Shown in pieces: positions 16,788-25,292 of a stretch of DNA of 34,184 nucleotides; position 1 is the first letter of the stretch, and each line of letters opens with the position of its first letter. Under the pieces are notes generated by a model. The model did not search any database, was not told the origin of the DNA, and worked only from the letters and a program-made list of their open reading frames with translations. The DNA comes from Ignavibacteriota bacterium (GTDB lineage Bacteria; Bacteroidota; Ignavibacteria; Tepidaquicellales; Tepidaquicellaceae), in contig JAGQWH010000022.1 of NCBI GenBank assembly GCA_020437545.1, forward strand, positions 1 to 34,184, read 5' to 3'. The position numbers were made by a program, and so were the translations under genes.

Positions 16788-19175
16788 CTATGGCCTCTGT
16801 ACACTAATGAATGCCGAGCTGTTGTTGAATGCCGGAATAATATCTGACAGATCAGCATAATGATCGCAGTTCAGATCGGTCACAAGATATGGTCCGTTCT
16901 CATAATTTGATGCAGCATTATAAATTATAAGAACATCTGCTAAATTAACCTCTCCATCCTGATTCACATCACCCTGATAAAATGACCAGAGCGAATTCGT
17001 ATTCTTCATATTATTTCCATAAGCCTGTGAAGCTGCAGTGGTAAAATCATAGTTCATGGCAAATCCTGAAAATGACAAAGGTGCCGAACTCCAGGTAGTG
17101 ATAGAATTACGGTGCTTTACAGCTATATAGTAAGGCGTACCGTTTGATGCTGAATAGAAATTAAAAAGACCTGATTCACCCTGACCTCCCAAACCTTTTC
17201 TTGATTCTATCAAATTGTATGGGGCAGTACTGCTCCGGATTTCAACAGTCAGAGTATCCTGATTCGGACACAGTTCAAAATTCATAGTCAGATTCATTTT
17301 AAAGCTTGAAGCAGGTCCGGTATATTTTACAATGTTTGCAAATCCGACTGCAATTGCTGTATCCGGATGAACGGCTTTTACACAAAATAAGGGATTGGTA
17401 CCTGCATTTATTATCTGCCATGAAGCTCCGCCGTTAGTCGTTCTCATCGCAGAACCAGGCACTGCAAACCCTCCTCCTGAAACAACGAATCCTGTGTTTG
17501 CATCTGCAAAATCCAATCCGGTAAGATTGTTAGGTATCTGAGAAGGCAGCTGATTCCAGTTAACCCCTCCGTTTGTTGTTTTAAACAAACTTCCCGACCA
17601 GCCGCATGCAAAACCGTTATTGCCATCGATCATATCAATTCTTAACAGAGTTGCAGTATGCGAATACTGCAAAGCCCAGGTCACACCTTTATCTGTTGTC
17701 TTAAGTATTTTTGAAGAACCAACAGCCCATCCTGTATTATTATCTACGAAACTGAAGTTCTGAAATGATATTCCGGCATTAATAAGACTGAAATTCAAAC
17801 CTGAATTTGTGGATCTTAAGTAAACTCCGTTATTACAGCCTGCCAGTACTACATTTTCGTCTACAGCAGCAATTGAATTAGCAGCCTGAATAGTTATTGA
17901 GGGAATAGTAGTCCAGTTCTGTCCGCTGTTAGTTGTTTTTATTATTGATCCGCCTTCACCGCATATATATCCTGTATTGTCATTAAGGAAATCAATGTCC
18001 CTGAAATTTGTATTGGGTGCGCTGCCAAAACTTGTTGACCATGTACTGCCGAAATCAGAAGAGTACAGCACAGAACTAGGTCCGGCATCACCAATTACCC
18101 ATATCTTTCGTGTGGATGAGTTAGCATAAATTCCCGAAAGAAAATAATTATGTTTTGCAGTTGTAATAGTTGACCAGCTATTTCCGTCATCAGTTGATTT
18201 ATATATAAGTCCTGTAAAACCTGTAATCACAATTGTATTTCCGGTCTTATCTATTGAATACATAGAGCTTGTAATATTGTCCGGAGGTGCGCTGCTGCTG
18301 AAATTCAAAATATCCCAGTTCAGACCATAATCTGTAGTTCTGTATAAATTGTTTTTATCACCTACCATAAAGAGTTCAGGATCATTGAACTGAATATCCT
18401 TCATAAGCTGATCAGTTGCTGGAGCAGGTCTTGAAGCCCACGTGCTTCCTCCGTCAGATGTAAAATAAAAAGAACCGGCATCACCTCCTATAAATCCTGT
18501 ATTGGCATCTTTAAAATAAACACTGAAATGAGAAGCATAATTAATGGTGGTCGCAATGTTTGTCCAGACAGTACCGCCGTCAGTGGATTTATAGAAATTT
18601 TTTCCTCCGACAGCATAGATGTTATTGGCATCAAGGGCAAATATATCCTGGAACTGATCAGTTCCTCCCATTGCCATTGCTGTCCAGTTTGCTCCGCCGT
18701 TAGTGGTTTTGTATCCGGATGAAAGATAGCTGCCTACAGCATATCCCGTGCTGTTATTCAGAAAATATATTGAAGTAATTGTTGTACTTGGCAGTATAAC
18801 ATTTGACCAGTTAGATCCGCCGTTGGTTGTTCGTGATATCACTCCGTTCAGACCCTGATCCCCTGCAGCAAAACCGTTATTGCTGTCAAAGAACCAGCCG
18901 TCTCTGATACGGGGAGGATTGTAGCCAGTGTAACTTGTCACATCCGATCTTGAGGTCCAGTTTAATCCGCCGTTAGTGGTCTTTATAAATCCGCCGTTAA
19001 ATCCCAGTCCTATCCATTCTGTTTGAGATAACATTTGAATGTATCTGATATCGTCTCCTGTGGGATTTCCCATGCTCCATTTCCAGTTCTGGTTCCATTG
19101 TGAAAATGCATTCTGATTGCCTGCGATCAGGATCAGGATGCCTGTAATAAAAAGTTTAATAAATAATTTTTTCAT
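16788..19175 (-). CDS. Secreted YCF48/BNR-repeat beta-propeller protein with dockerin-like C-terminus
   Basis: A 795-aa exported protein. The signal peptide is MKKLFIKLFITGILILIAGN and on to about residue 25. Residues about 50-640 contain 13 copies of a (K/R)(T/S)T(N/D)xGxxW motif such as KTTNGGLNW and RTTNGGSNW, spaced 40-45 residues apart. This is the pattern of YCF48-like / BNR / sortilin-type beta-propellers, which usually bind proteins or glycans. Residues about 645-730 match the beta-rich module of the chitinase (YYIAVKHRNSITTWS, then MNYDFTTAASQAYGNN). Residues 735-778 hold two dockerin-like loops, GDVNQDGEVNLAD and TDLNCDHYADLSD. A glycine of the second loop is replaced by cysteine. 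Its ligand is unknown. It is divergent from the next gene across 159 bases. Confidence 0.88.
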   Translation of the reverse strand: MKKLFIKLFITGILILIAGNQNAFSQWNQNWKWSMGNPTGDDIRYIQMLSQTEWIGLGFNGGFIKTTNGGLNWTSRSDVTSYTGYNPPRIRDGWFFDSNNGFAAGDQGLNGVISRTTNGGSNWSNVILPSTTITSIYFLNNSTGYAVGSYLSSGYKTTNGGANWTAMAMGGTDQFQDIFALDANNIYAVGGKNFYKSTDGGTVWTNIATTINYASHFSVYFKDANTGFIGGDAGSFYFTSDGGSTWASRPAPATDQLMKDIQFNDPELFMVGDKNNLYRTTDYGLNWDILNFSSSAPPDNITSSMYSIDKTGNTIVITGFTGLIYKSTDDGNSWSTITTAKHNYFLSGIYANSSTRKIWVIGDAGPSSVLYSSDFGSTWSTSFGSAPNTNFRDIDFLNDNTGYICGEGGSIIKTTNSGQNWTTIPSITIQAANSIAAVDENVVLAGCNNGVYLRSTNSGLNFSLINAGISFQNFSFVDNNTGWAVGSSKILKTTDKGVTWALQYSHTATLLRIDMIDGNNGFACGWSGSLFKTTNGGVNWNQLPSQIPNNLTGLDFADANTGFVVSGGGFAVPGSAMRTTNGGASWQIINAGTNPLFCVKAVHPDTAIAVGFANIVKYTGPASSFKMNLTMNFELCPNQDTLTVEIRSSTAPYNLIESRKGLGGQGESGLFNFYSASNGTPYYIAVKHRNSITTWSSAPLSFSGFAMNYDFTTAASQAYGNNMKNTNSLWSFYQGDVNQDGEVNLADVLIIYNAASNYENGPYLVTDLNCDHYADLSDIIPAFNNSSAFISVQRP

Positions 19176-19334
19176 TTTTGTTTAGTCTCTCTGATATTTA
19201 GTTAATATTACTTTAAGTTTTTATAAACATAGTCAAAGAGAATATTATGTTCAATTTGCAGATCCACAAATCTTCACCGGATATTTTTATTATATTATAT
19301 AAAAATGTTAATTTTATGATTATTTTCTCATTAT

Positions 19335-20807
19335 ATGGACATAAAATCTTCACCAGCAGTAAATATAAAACTTATTCAGGGATTGAGTTTAATTTCGCAA
19401 AAAGAATTCAATGAATTTGTATTCTTTTCAACTTCCAAATATTTTTCGGGGCAAAGAAGCTATTCCGGCATTTTAAAAATTCTTAAAGGTCTTCATAAAT
19501 CAAATTTCAAAGGTCATAGTAATAAAAGCATACTTGAACTTTTGATGAAAGATCTTAATCTAAGCAAGAACACATTACAGAACAGATTGTCTGAGCTATA
19601 CAAGATCTTTGAAATGTTCATTGTAATAAGGCAATTAAAATTTTTACCCATAGACAGAAACAAAATACTGATGAATTATTATTCAGAGAAAAACTCTTTC
19701 AGGTTATTTGAATATGTTTATAATTCTTCAACTGAATCCCTGAAAAAAGAAAAAATTTCTTCCCGTAAGATAAGATCTGAATTTTTGCTTTATGAACTTT
19801 CATCCGTAAAATTATTCCTGCAGGGTAAAAGCAGATCATTCACAGAGCATTTTTCATTAAAATCAGAATTTCATATTTACGGATTTTTGCTGGATCTCCT
19901 TAAGAATTGCATAGAACTTCAGCAGCAGAGATTCATGGGATCAGATCAGAACACTTTGCTTCCCATTATAACTTTGAAAAATCTGCCCGTAAATGAGATC
20001 CTTGAAAAGCTTAAAAAAACAGATCCGGAATACTGCGATCTCATCAGGATCTTTTACGAAATGTATCTTTCATTCGAAGATTATTCTGCAGATTTGCATT
20101 TTAAAAATGCAGTCGGAATACATAAAAAAATAAAGTCATCTCTTACACATGACGATAATCAGTTTATTTATTTACTGTTTATTACCTATTGCATTAATCA
20201 GACTCATTTCAACAAACCCGGTTTTTACAAACAATTATTCAGCATCATTCGGCAAAAGCTTAAAGACGGATATTTCATAGAACTCACAGAATATAATTTC
20301 CCAGTTAATAATTTCAGAGATTATGTATTCATCGGGCTCAGGGTCGGCGAAATAGAGTGGGTCAGATCTTTTATAAAAGATTATTCAAAATACCTTCCCT
20401 CTGATTACAGAAAAGATAACATCTTAATTGCAGAGGCAATGATAGCCGCGGAAGAAAGAAAGTTTGAAGATGCTCTCATACTTCTTAATAAGGTCACAAG
20501 GAAAAATTATCTTCATTATACTGATTCTTCATTTCAAAAATTAAGAGCATACTATGAGCTAAAGCATTATGTAGACGCTTTAACCGAGATAGAAAGAATA
20601 AAAAAATATTTTAAAACAAATAAAAACATACCGTCAATATTTCTGAAAAAATATTCACCTTATTTAAAAGATATTGAAATACTATTTAAATTTTCCGAAG
20701 GGAAAATTGACAGAAACGATTTTAATTTGTATTTCAAAAAACCCGGAAAAATTTCCGGAGATAACTGGGTTGGTAAAACCGTTAACAAGATCTTAAAAAA
20801 TAATTGA
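19335..20807 (+). CDS. Unrecognised helical protein, 490 aa
   Basis: I do not recognise a named family. The protein has no signal peptide or membrane helix, is rich in Lys, Leu, Phe and Ser, and looks almost entirely alpha-helical. The N-terminal part (LISQKEFNEFVFFSTSKYFS, then LLMKDLNLSKNTLQNRLSEL) recalls a class of long hypothetical proteins common in Bacteroidota that begin with an LSxKE..F..F..S.YF segment. The C-terminal half, with EDALILLNKVTRKNYLHYTD and YVDALTEIERIKKYF, looks TPR-like. It is possibly a helical-repeat scaffold. The DNA is AT-rich. Its TGA stop merges into a GATAATT heptamer array. Confidence 0.7.
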   Translation: MDIKSSPAVNIKLIQGLSLISQKEFNEFVFFSTSKYFSGQRSYSGILKILKGLHKSNFKGHSNKSILELLMKDLNLSKNTLQNRLSELYKIFEMFIVIRQLKFLPIDRNKILMNYYSEKNSFRLFEYVYNSSTESLKKEKISSRKIRSEFLLYELSSVKLFLQGKSRSFTEHFSLKSEFHIYGFLLDLLKNCIELQQQRFMGSDQNTLLPIITLKNLPVNEILEKLKKTDPEYCDLIRIFYEMYLSFEDYSADLHFKNAVGIHKKIKSSLTHDDNQFIYLLFITYCINQTHFNKPGFYKQLFSIIRQKLKDGYFIELTEYNFPVNNFRDYVFIGLRVGEIEWVRSFIKDYSKYLPSDYRKDNILIAEAMIAAEERKFEDALILLNKVTRKNYLHYTDSSFQKLRAYYELKHYVDALTEIERIKKYFKTNKNIPSIFLKKYSPYLKDIEILFKFSEGKIDRNDFNLYFKKPGKISGDNWVGKTVNKILKNN

Positions 20808-20840
20808 TAATTGATAATTGATAATTGATAATTGATAATT
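20803..20840. repeat. Heptamer tandem array (GATAATT)
   Basis: Five copies of the 7-base unit GATAATT, starting within the last codons of the upstream gene (AATAATTGA). It ends about 20 bases before the next start codon. Confidence 0.9.
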
Positions 20841-20858
20841 TAAAAAACCTTAACCATT

Positions 20859-21362
20859 ATGAAAGAAAAACTGAAGCGTGATATTGAAATAATACCATCA
20901 GTATATAAAAGTCCCGGGCAGGATGGTGATTTTGGCTGGATGATAGAGCAGGATGAATACAATGATGCGTTTTTTATTTTTAATGATAATGAAGATCAGT
21001 TTTTTGCTTATCAGAATTCTTCAGACGATAAAAAAAGCATTGGTTGTCAGCCGGGCGGAGGGAATGCAATCATCCGTCCATGGCAATGTAAAACTCCACC
21101 AAGAGCCGGTGGCATTCCTACCGGTACGACTGCCGGATATAAAAACCTTGATCAAAAAACAAAAGTTAAAAACATTACAGTCAGAGACCTTATCGATAAG
21201 GCAATTGATAACATTAAAATAACCGTTGAGGAAAATCAATATAAGAGAGTTTATTTCAGTTCAGAAAGTTCAGATGGTAAGATCATCGGGACAGGTATTT
21301 TTAAAGTCGGAGATGATGTAAAACTTTATATTGTAAAAAGGATATATTCCATTATTAATTAG
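20859..21362 (+). CDS. Unrecognised protein, 167 aa, with GGGN...PRAGGIPTG motif
   Basis: I cannot name this family. The protein is soluble and probably cytoplasmic. It has an acidic aromatic stretch (EYNDAFFIFNDNEDQFFAY), then a glycine-rich block, GCQPGGGNAIIRPWQ followed by PPRAGGIPTGTTAGY (about residues 63-98), and a C-terminal beta-rich part, YKRVYFSSESSDGKIIGTGI. The glycine-rich block looks like a conserved nucleotide- or ligand-binding loop. A relation to macro-like ADP-ribose folds was considered but not shown. It lies between a helical-repeat gene and the sigma-factor pair, all on the plus strand. Confidence 0.65.
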   Translation: MKEKLKRDIEIIPSVYKSPGQDGDFGWMIEQDEYNDAFFIFNDNEDQFFAYQNSSDDKKSIGCQPGGGNAIIRPWQCKTPPRAGGIPTGTTAGYKNLDQKTKVKNITVRDLIDKAIDNIKITVEENQYKRVYFSSESSDGKIIGTGIFKVGDDVKLYIVKRIYSIIN

Positions 21363-21468
21363 ATCCCCGAAATACAAACAAATCTTTTTTAATCAAAATA
21401 AATTTTTCATTTTATCTGTGATTATTTAATCCTTCCTGCGAATAATATTACAGAGATAAAAATTGACA

Positions 21469-22008
21469 ATGTCCGGTAATCAAAAAACCATAACCAATAA
21501 AGAGCTTTTTCTGAATCTGATGCAGCAGCACAGAAAGATCATATTTAAAATATGTAATTCTTATTGCCGGAACAAAAATGAACGGGAAGATCTGGCTCAG
21601 GAGATTCTCTATCAGCTCTGGAAGTCTTTTGAAACTTTTGACCCTGAAAATAATGATCCTGTAAAATTCTCAACATGGATGTACCGGGTTGCTTTGAATG
21701 TAGCGATCTCATTTTACAGAAAAGACAGGAAGGCAGACCTGACTGACAGGCTGGATGATAAGGTTTTTGAAATTGCATCAGGAGAAGATATTTCAGATGT
21801 CAGTGAAGCAGAAAATAATTTCAGCCTGCTTCAGAAATTCATTAACGAACTCAATGAATTGGACAGAGCGTTGATTTTACTGTATCTCGAAGAGAATTCT
21901 TATAAAGAGATCGGAGAGATTCTTGGAATTACAGAAACAAATGTCGCAACAAAGATCAGCCGAATCAAGGAAAAATTAAAACAAAAATTTAATAACGCAC
22001 AAAAATAA
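21469..22008 (+). CDS. ECF-family RNA polymerase sigma factor
   Basis: A 179-aa sigma-70 family protein of the extracytoplasmic-function type. The sigma-2 region covers about residues 20-85 (EREDLAQEILYQLWKSFETF, then STWMYRVALNVAISFYRK). The sigma-4 region is near the end (LDRALILLYLEENSYKEIGE, then ILGITETNVATKISRIKEKL). The ATG at 21469 is preferred over an in-frame TTG two codons upstream. Four bases separate its stop from the next gene, which is likely its regulator. Confidence 0.92.
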   Translation: MSGNQKTITNKELFLNLMQQHRKIIFKICNSYCRNKNEREDLAQEILYQLWKSFETFDPENNDPVKFSTWMYRVALNVAISFYRKDRKADLTDRLDDKVFEIASGEDISDVSEAENNFSLLQKFINELNELDRALILLYLEENSYKEIGEILGITETNVATKISRIKEKLKQKFNNAQK

Positions 22009-22012
22009 TCAT

Positions 22013-22681
22013 ATGGAAACATCAGACATAAAAAACATCTGGAAATCTCACGACGACCTGCTGGACAGATCAATGAAACTGAATATCCTTTGCCTGGAAA
22101 TAATACAGTCTCAGAAATCAAAATCCGGATTAAAGCCATTATTGTTTTTAAGAATATTTGAAACAATTGTACACATTTTTATAGCGTTCTTTCTGGGAAG
22201 TATCCTAGTTGAAGTTTCTTCCAATATAAACATTGCTATACTTTTGACTGCAGTATTAATGTTTGTGATCTATTCTTTGATTTTATGTATCAGACAAATA
22301 GTGATCATTGTTCAGATAAACTACAGTGATAGTGTCACGGATATTCAGAAAAAGCTGACTCTGCTTCAGACTCATATTCTGGATTATTTTAAATTAGTAT
22401 TTTTAGTGATCCCGTTCTGGTTCGTATATCCGGTCCTCGGGCTTTATCTGTTTGCAGATGTGGATGTCATAAGCGCGTTACCAAAAGAATGGTGGATCGG
22501 AAATATTATAGTCAGCTCAATATTTACTTTCCTTTCGATTTATGCCTATACTCAGGTATCATATAAAAACATGAACAAAAAATGGGTAAGGTTTTTTATA
22601 AATAATGCCGGTGGAAAATCTGTTACGAAAGCAATTCAGTTTTTGAATGTGTTGGATAGGTTTGAAGATGAAAAGCATTGA
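22013..22681 (+). CDS. Membrane protein, probable partner (anti-sigma-like) of the ECF factor
   Basis: A 222-aa protein beginning METSDIKNIWKSHDDLLDRS, a soluble N-terminal helix followed by four hydrophobic segments (about residues 47-70, 74-97, 127-147, 162-184). Similar small membrane proteins follow ECF sigma genes in Bacteroidota, with the same DIKxIWKxHDxxLDRSxKLN-like start. No zinc-binding HxxxCxxC anti-sigma motif is present. The role as an anti-sigma factor is inferred from position. The stop codon TGA runs directly into a heptamer array. Confidence 0.75.
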   Translation: METSDIKNIWKSHDDLLDRSMKLNILCLEIIQSQKSKSGLKPLLFLRIFETIVHIFIAFFLGSILVEVSSNINIAILLTAVLMFVIYSLILCIRQIVIIVQINYSDSVTDIQKKLTLLQTHILDYFKLVFLVIPFWFVYPVLGLYLFADVDVISALPKEWWIGNIIVSSIFTFLSIYAYTQVSYKNMNKKWVRFFINNAGGKSVTKAIQFLNVLDRFEDEKH

Positions 22682-22777
22682 GTTATGAGTTATGAGTTAT
22701 GAGTATTGAGATATGAGTTATGAGATATGAGTTATGAGATATGAGTTATGATCCGCCGAGGCGGAATGAGTTATGAG
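22682..22777. repeat. Heptamer tandem array (GTTATGA/GATATGA) interrupted by a palindrome
   Basis: More than ten copies of the 7-base unit GTTATGA, GATATGA or GTATTGA begin immediately after the TGA stop of the preceding gene. At 22752 the array is broken by TCCGCCGAGGCGGA and then resumes with ATGAGTTATGAG. Confidence 0.9.
22752..22765. repeat. 14-bp palindrome TCCGCCGAGGCGGA, second copy
   Basis: An exact copy of the 14-base palindrome at 13620-13633. It is GC-rich in an otherwise AT-rich array and forms a 6-base stem with a 2-base turn. Confidence 0.85.
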
Positions 22778-22840
22778 AAAATTGCAGGAAGGTAAATCAA
22801 AAATCAACAATCAAAAATCAAAGATCTTTTAAATCCCAAA

Positions 22841-24034
22841 TCAACTTAATTCTTCGTGATAAGCTATACTCGATCCCACCCAGGTCTGATTTTTGTTAAA
22901 ATCGACTCCCATCATTTTTCCTTTTGACAGACGGACAAGATTGTGTATTAGCTGAGGTTTGTCATTCCATACAAATAACAGTCTTAGTTCAGCTTTTGCA
23001 GGAATGTCAGGAGTGACAATTGAAGGTTCGTAGTTTACTTTTCTCTGAAGTATGTAATCTTTCTTTTTGTCTTCGGGTATGGCAACAAGATCTTCTTTTT
23101 TAAGATCAAAAATAACGCCTGCCCCGGCAAAAGAATAGAGTGGTTTTAAAACATAATTTTCAAGATCCTCGGGAATTTCTTTTACGTCACTGAGAAAATC
23201 TGTTTTCGGAACGTATTTATTTTTAAAAAAAGGAATTGAATATTTACTTATCTTGAAAAACCAGTTGGGATGCGCTACCCATTTTACATCAAGCTCTTCT
23301 GAGAATCTGAAGTCATATTTAATGTCAGATCGTTTTGCAAGTTCATCATAAATAACCCTGTTGTAAATCTTCTCGATCGGCGTTTTCTTTCCGTTATTAT
23401 CATAAAAAAGTTTTTTACCTTCCCTTTTTACTTTTGTGATACATACAGGTTTGACACCAATATATTTTTCCGTGCATAAAAAATCTATGTAAGTCTTTTG
23501 CTTTTCAGGTTCGATATCAAGCAGTATTACATTCTCAGGATCAGAATCTCCGACAATAGTATCTTTGACAATTTTCATATATGAATTCGGATTCAGACCA
23601 TTGAAATGAGTATATAGATTATCACCAATATCAAAGTGCGTTCTCATTTTAATGTTGAGCAGCTCCTGATAACAATAGAGAGAAGCAAATCCCTGAAGTT
23701 CGATCAGCTGAGGGATGAAATTTCCGTTTTCATCTTTACATATTGCAAAATCTATAGCAAGCAGCGAAGTATGCTCGTCTTCATTCGGAACTTCGAGTTG
23801 CCTGGGCAGACCGCCCTTTGAAAATTCTTTGAACTCTTTGCTTTGTAACGCAGTAGTAAATTCTTCCGCAGCGTTAGAAATTTCATTCATTAAATGTTTC
23901 GGAAGGAATATAGGTGTCTCAGCAATCCGGAAATCGATCTTATAATCAAATTCCGAATTCATGTCCTTGACAAAGTCTTCGTATTTGGACTGTGTGAATT
24001 CGGAAATATATTTTTCTCTGAGAGACTTAATCAA
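22841..24034 (-). CDS. Divergent ATP-grasp-like protein
   Basis: A 397-aa soluble protein with features of an ATP-grasp amide ligase. It has an N-terminal block with IPQLIELQGFASLYCYQELL (108-127), NRVIYDEL at 225-232, and VLKPLYSFAGAGVIFD at 295-310, which resembles the ATP-grasp lysine and glycine-rich loop. RLLFVW and NLVRLSKGKMMGVDFNKN follow near the end, where acidic and asparagine metal ligands usually sit. The substrate is unknown. The start is a TTG at 24034 that lies at the edge of a heptamer array. The next ATG, at 23962, would drop 24 residues. It follows the M29-like gene in the same direction but is separated by 235 bases of repeats, so cotranscription is likely but not certain. 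Confidence 0.7.
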   Translation of the reverse strand: MIKSLREKYISEFTQSKYEDFVKDMNSEFDYKIDFRIAETPIFLPKHLMNEISNAAEEFTTALQSKEFKEFSKGGLPRQLEVPNEDEHTSLLAIDFAICKDENGNFIPQLIELQGFASLYCYQELLNIKMRTHFDIGDNLYTHFNGLNPNSYMKIVKDTIVGDSDPENVILLDIEPEKQKTYIDFLCTEKYIGVKPVCITKVKREGKKLFYDNNGKKTPIEKIYNRVIYDELAKRSDIKYDFRFSEELDVKWVAHPNWFFKISKYSIPFFKNKYVPKTDFLSDVKEIPEDLENYVLKPLYSFAGAGVIFDLKKEDLVAIPEDKKKDYILQRKVNYEPSIVTPDIPAKAELRLLFVWNDKPQLIHNLVRLSKGKMMGVDFNKNQTWVGSSIAYHEELS

Positions 24035-24204
24035 AAGTTGAAAGTTAAAAGTTAAAAGTTAAAAGTTGAAAGTCAAAGGTCAAAAGTCAAAGGTCAAAGG
24101 TCAAAGGTCAAAAGTCAAAAGTCAAAGGTCAAAAGTCAAAGGTCAAAGGTCAAAGGTCAAAGGTCAAAGGTCAATGGTCAAAGGTCAAAGGTCAAAGGTC
24201 AAAA
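24035..24204. repeat. Long heptamer tandem array (GGTCAAA/AGTCAAA, with AGTTAAA end)
   Basis: About 24 copies of a 7-base unit, starting as AGTTAAA/AGTTGAA next to the ATP-grasp-like gene and continuing as AGTCAAA/GGTCAAA. It gives an open frame of monotonous Lys-Val-Lys-Gly-Gln-type sequence, which is not a real gene. Confidence 0.95.
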
Positions 24205-24210
24205 GCTCTT

Positions 24211-24264
24211 ATACTCAATACCCAATACACAATACACAATACTCAATACTCAATACTCAATACT
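24211..24264. repeat. Heptamer tandem array (CAATACT/CAATACA)
   Basis: Seven copies of a different 7-base unit, CAATACC, CAATACA or CAATACT, run from the previous array almost to the stop of the M29-like gene. In that gene's mRNA sense the array (TATTGAG) begins a few bases after its TAA. Confidence 0.9.
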
Positions 24265-24269
24265 AAGTA

Positions 24270-25292
24270 TTAAATAAGAAACTTCCCGCACTCCATAACT
24301 TTTTCATCTTCGAGCCAGATGTCCATGTCAATTCCAACACAGTCAATATGAGTAGTAGAAACCCAGTCAGCTCCGGTATGCTCTGAATACGGATGACCAA
24401 AAGCCATATGAATGCTTGGCAGTTTTTCATCCTGCAGGATCTCTCCGATCACTTTTGAGATAGCTATGTTTGTACCGATCGCAAATTCACCTACTCTGTT
24501 ACTGTTCTCATCTGTCATAGTGTACGCAGTGAACTCATCAAGAAGCGCAGTATTTTCACAGGTAAGTTTTTTAATTCTTGCATCTTCAATTTCAATAAAA
24601 AGAGGAGTATCTTTCAGATCCCCGTATTTCGGACAAAGATAATCTCCAACAACGCCGTCTACAACAAACAGACCTTCAACATTAAGCGGTGAAGTAAAAA
24701 TCTCTCCGCCCGGAAGGTTACCCCATTTATCAACTGATATAATTCCGCTTGTCTTCAGCCAGTTGAGTTTGTGAGAAAACTCTGCTACGACATCCGTTCC
24801 GCCTTTTGATTTGCATTTTATGTATCTGGCTTTCCTTGCCTTTTCAATAAGCTTCTGACTCAATTTATCAATTTCAAGGAAATCAGCTCTCATAGCTTCT
24901 TTCATAATTCTCTTGCTGATGTTAACCATGTGACCATGACGGATCTTATGTCTGTTAACGACTGCAGTCATTTGTATTCTGGAACTTAGTTCTCCTGTCT
25001 GAGCCTGTGCGCAAAATATACTAACCTGAGATTTAGCAAGATCTTCAAGTATTGGTTTTGGCATATTCGGAGTTGGTCTAGCTACATAATCCTCGATCAC
25101 CATGAGACTGAACTCTGACCCTACTTTTTTAACTTCACTTACAATTGAAGTAGCAATTTCAAGTGAATCATTGTCGGTAATAATAGTAATTCTTTCTTCA
25201 GGTTTTAGCCTGAGACATGAATTGATTGCTTTCTCAGCACCTATGCTCAATTCTTTATCAAAATCAATCTCAGTTATAAAAGAATTTTTCAT
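24270..25292 (-). CDS. M29-family aminopeptidase-like metalloenzyme
   Basis: A 340-aa cytoplasmic protein of the M29 (AmpS / aminopeptidase T) fold. The metal ligands of the family appear in order: E197 in LPGGEIFTSP, E269 in RVGEFAIGTN, H295 in IHMAFGHPY, and H315 with D317 in STTHIDCVG. Family members cleave N-terminal residues from peptides with two metal ions. A related branch (NicX type) is a ring-opening dioxygenase, so a non-peptidase role is possible. The protein is shorter than the 400-aa classical enzymes. Its ATG overlaps the stop of the upstream GCS2 gene by 4 bases (ATGA), so the two are translationally coupled. That fits a role in trimming or recycling the product of the ligases. 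Confidence 0.85.
   Translation of the reverse strand: MKNSFITEIDFDKELSIGAEKAINSCLRLKPEERITIITDNDSLEIATSIVSEVKKVGSEFSLMVIEDYVARPTPNMPKPILEDLAKSQVSIFCAQAQTGELSSRIQMTAVVNRHKIRHGHMVNISKRIMKEAMRADFLEIDKLSQKLIEKARKARYIKCKSKGGTDVVAEFSHKLNWLKTSGIISVDKWGNLPGGEIFTSPLNVEGLFVVDGVVGDYLCPKYGDLKDTPLFIEIEDARIKKLTCENTALLDEFTAYTMTDENSNRVGEFAIGTNIAISKVIGEILQDEKLPSIHMAFGHPYSEHTGADWVSTTHIDCVGIDMDIWLEDEKVMECGKFLI

Noticed and set aside
20859-21362. Macro domain (ADP-ribose binding)
   Set aside because: The glycine-rich block has GGGN but lacks the NxAN motif and the overall order of a macro domain, so the family name would be a guess.
24035-24264. Possible CRISPR array
   Set aside because: The unit is 7 bases, adjacent copies have no spacers between them, and no cas gene is near.
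24066-24266. Open frame encoding a Lys-Val-Lys-Gly-Gln-type repeat protein
   Set aside because: It is the translation of a 7-base tandem array, which gives a 7-residue repeat in any open frame. There is no ribosome site and no independent coding signal.
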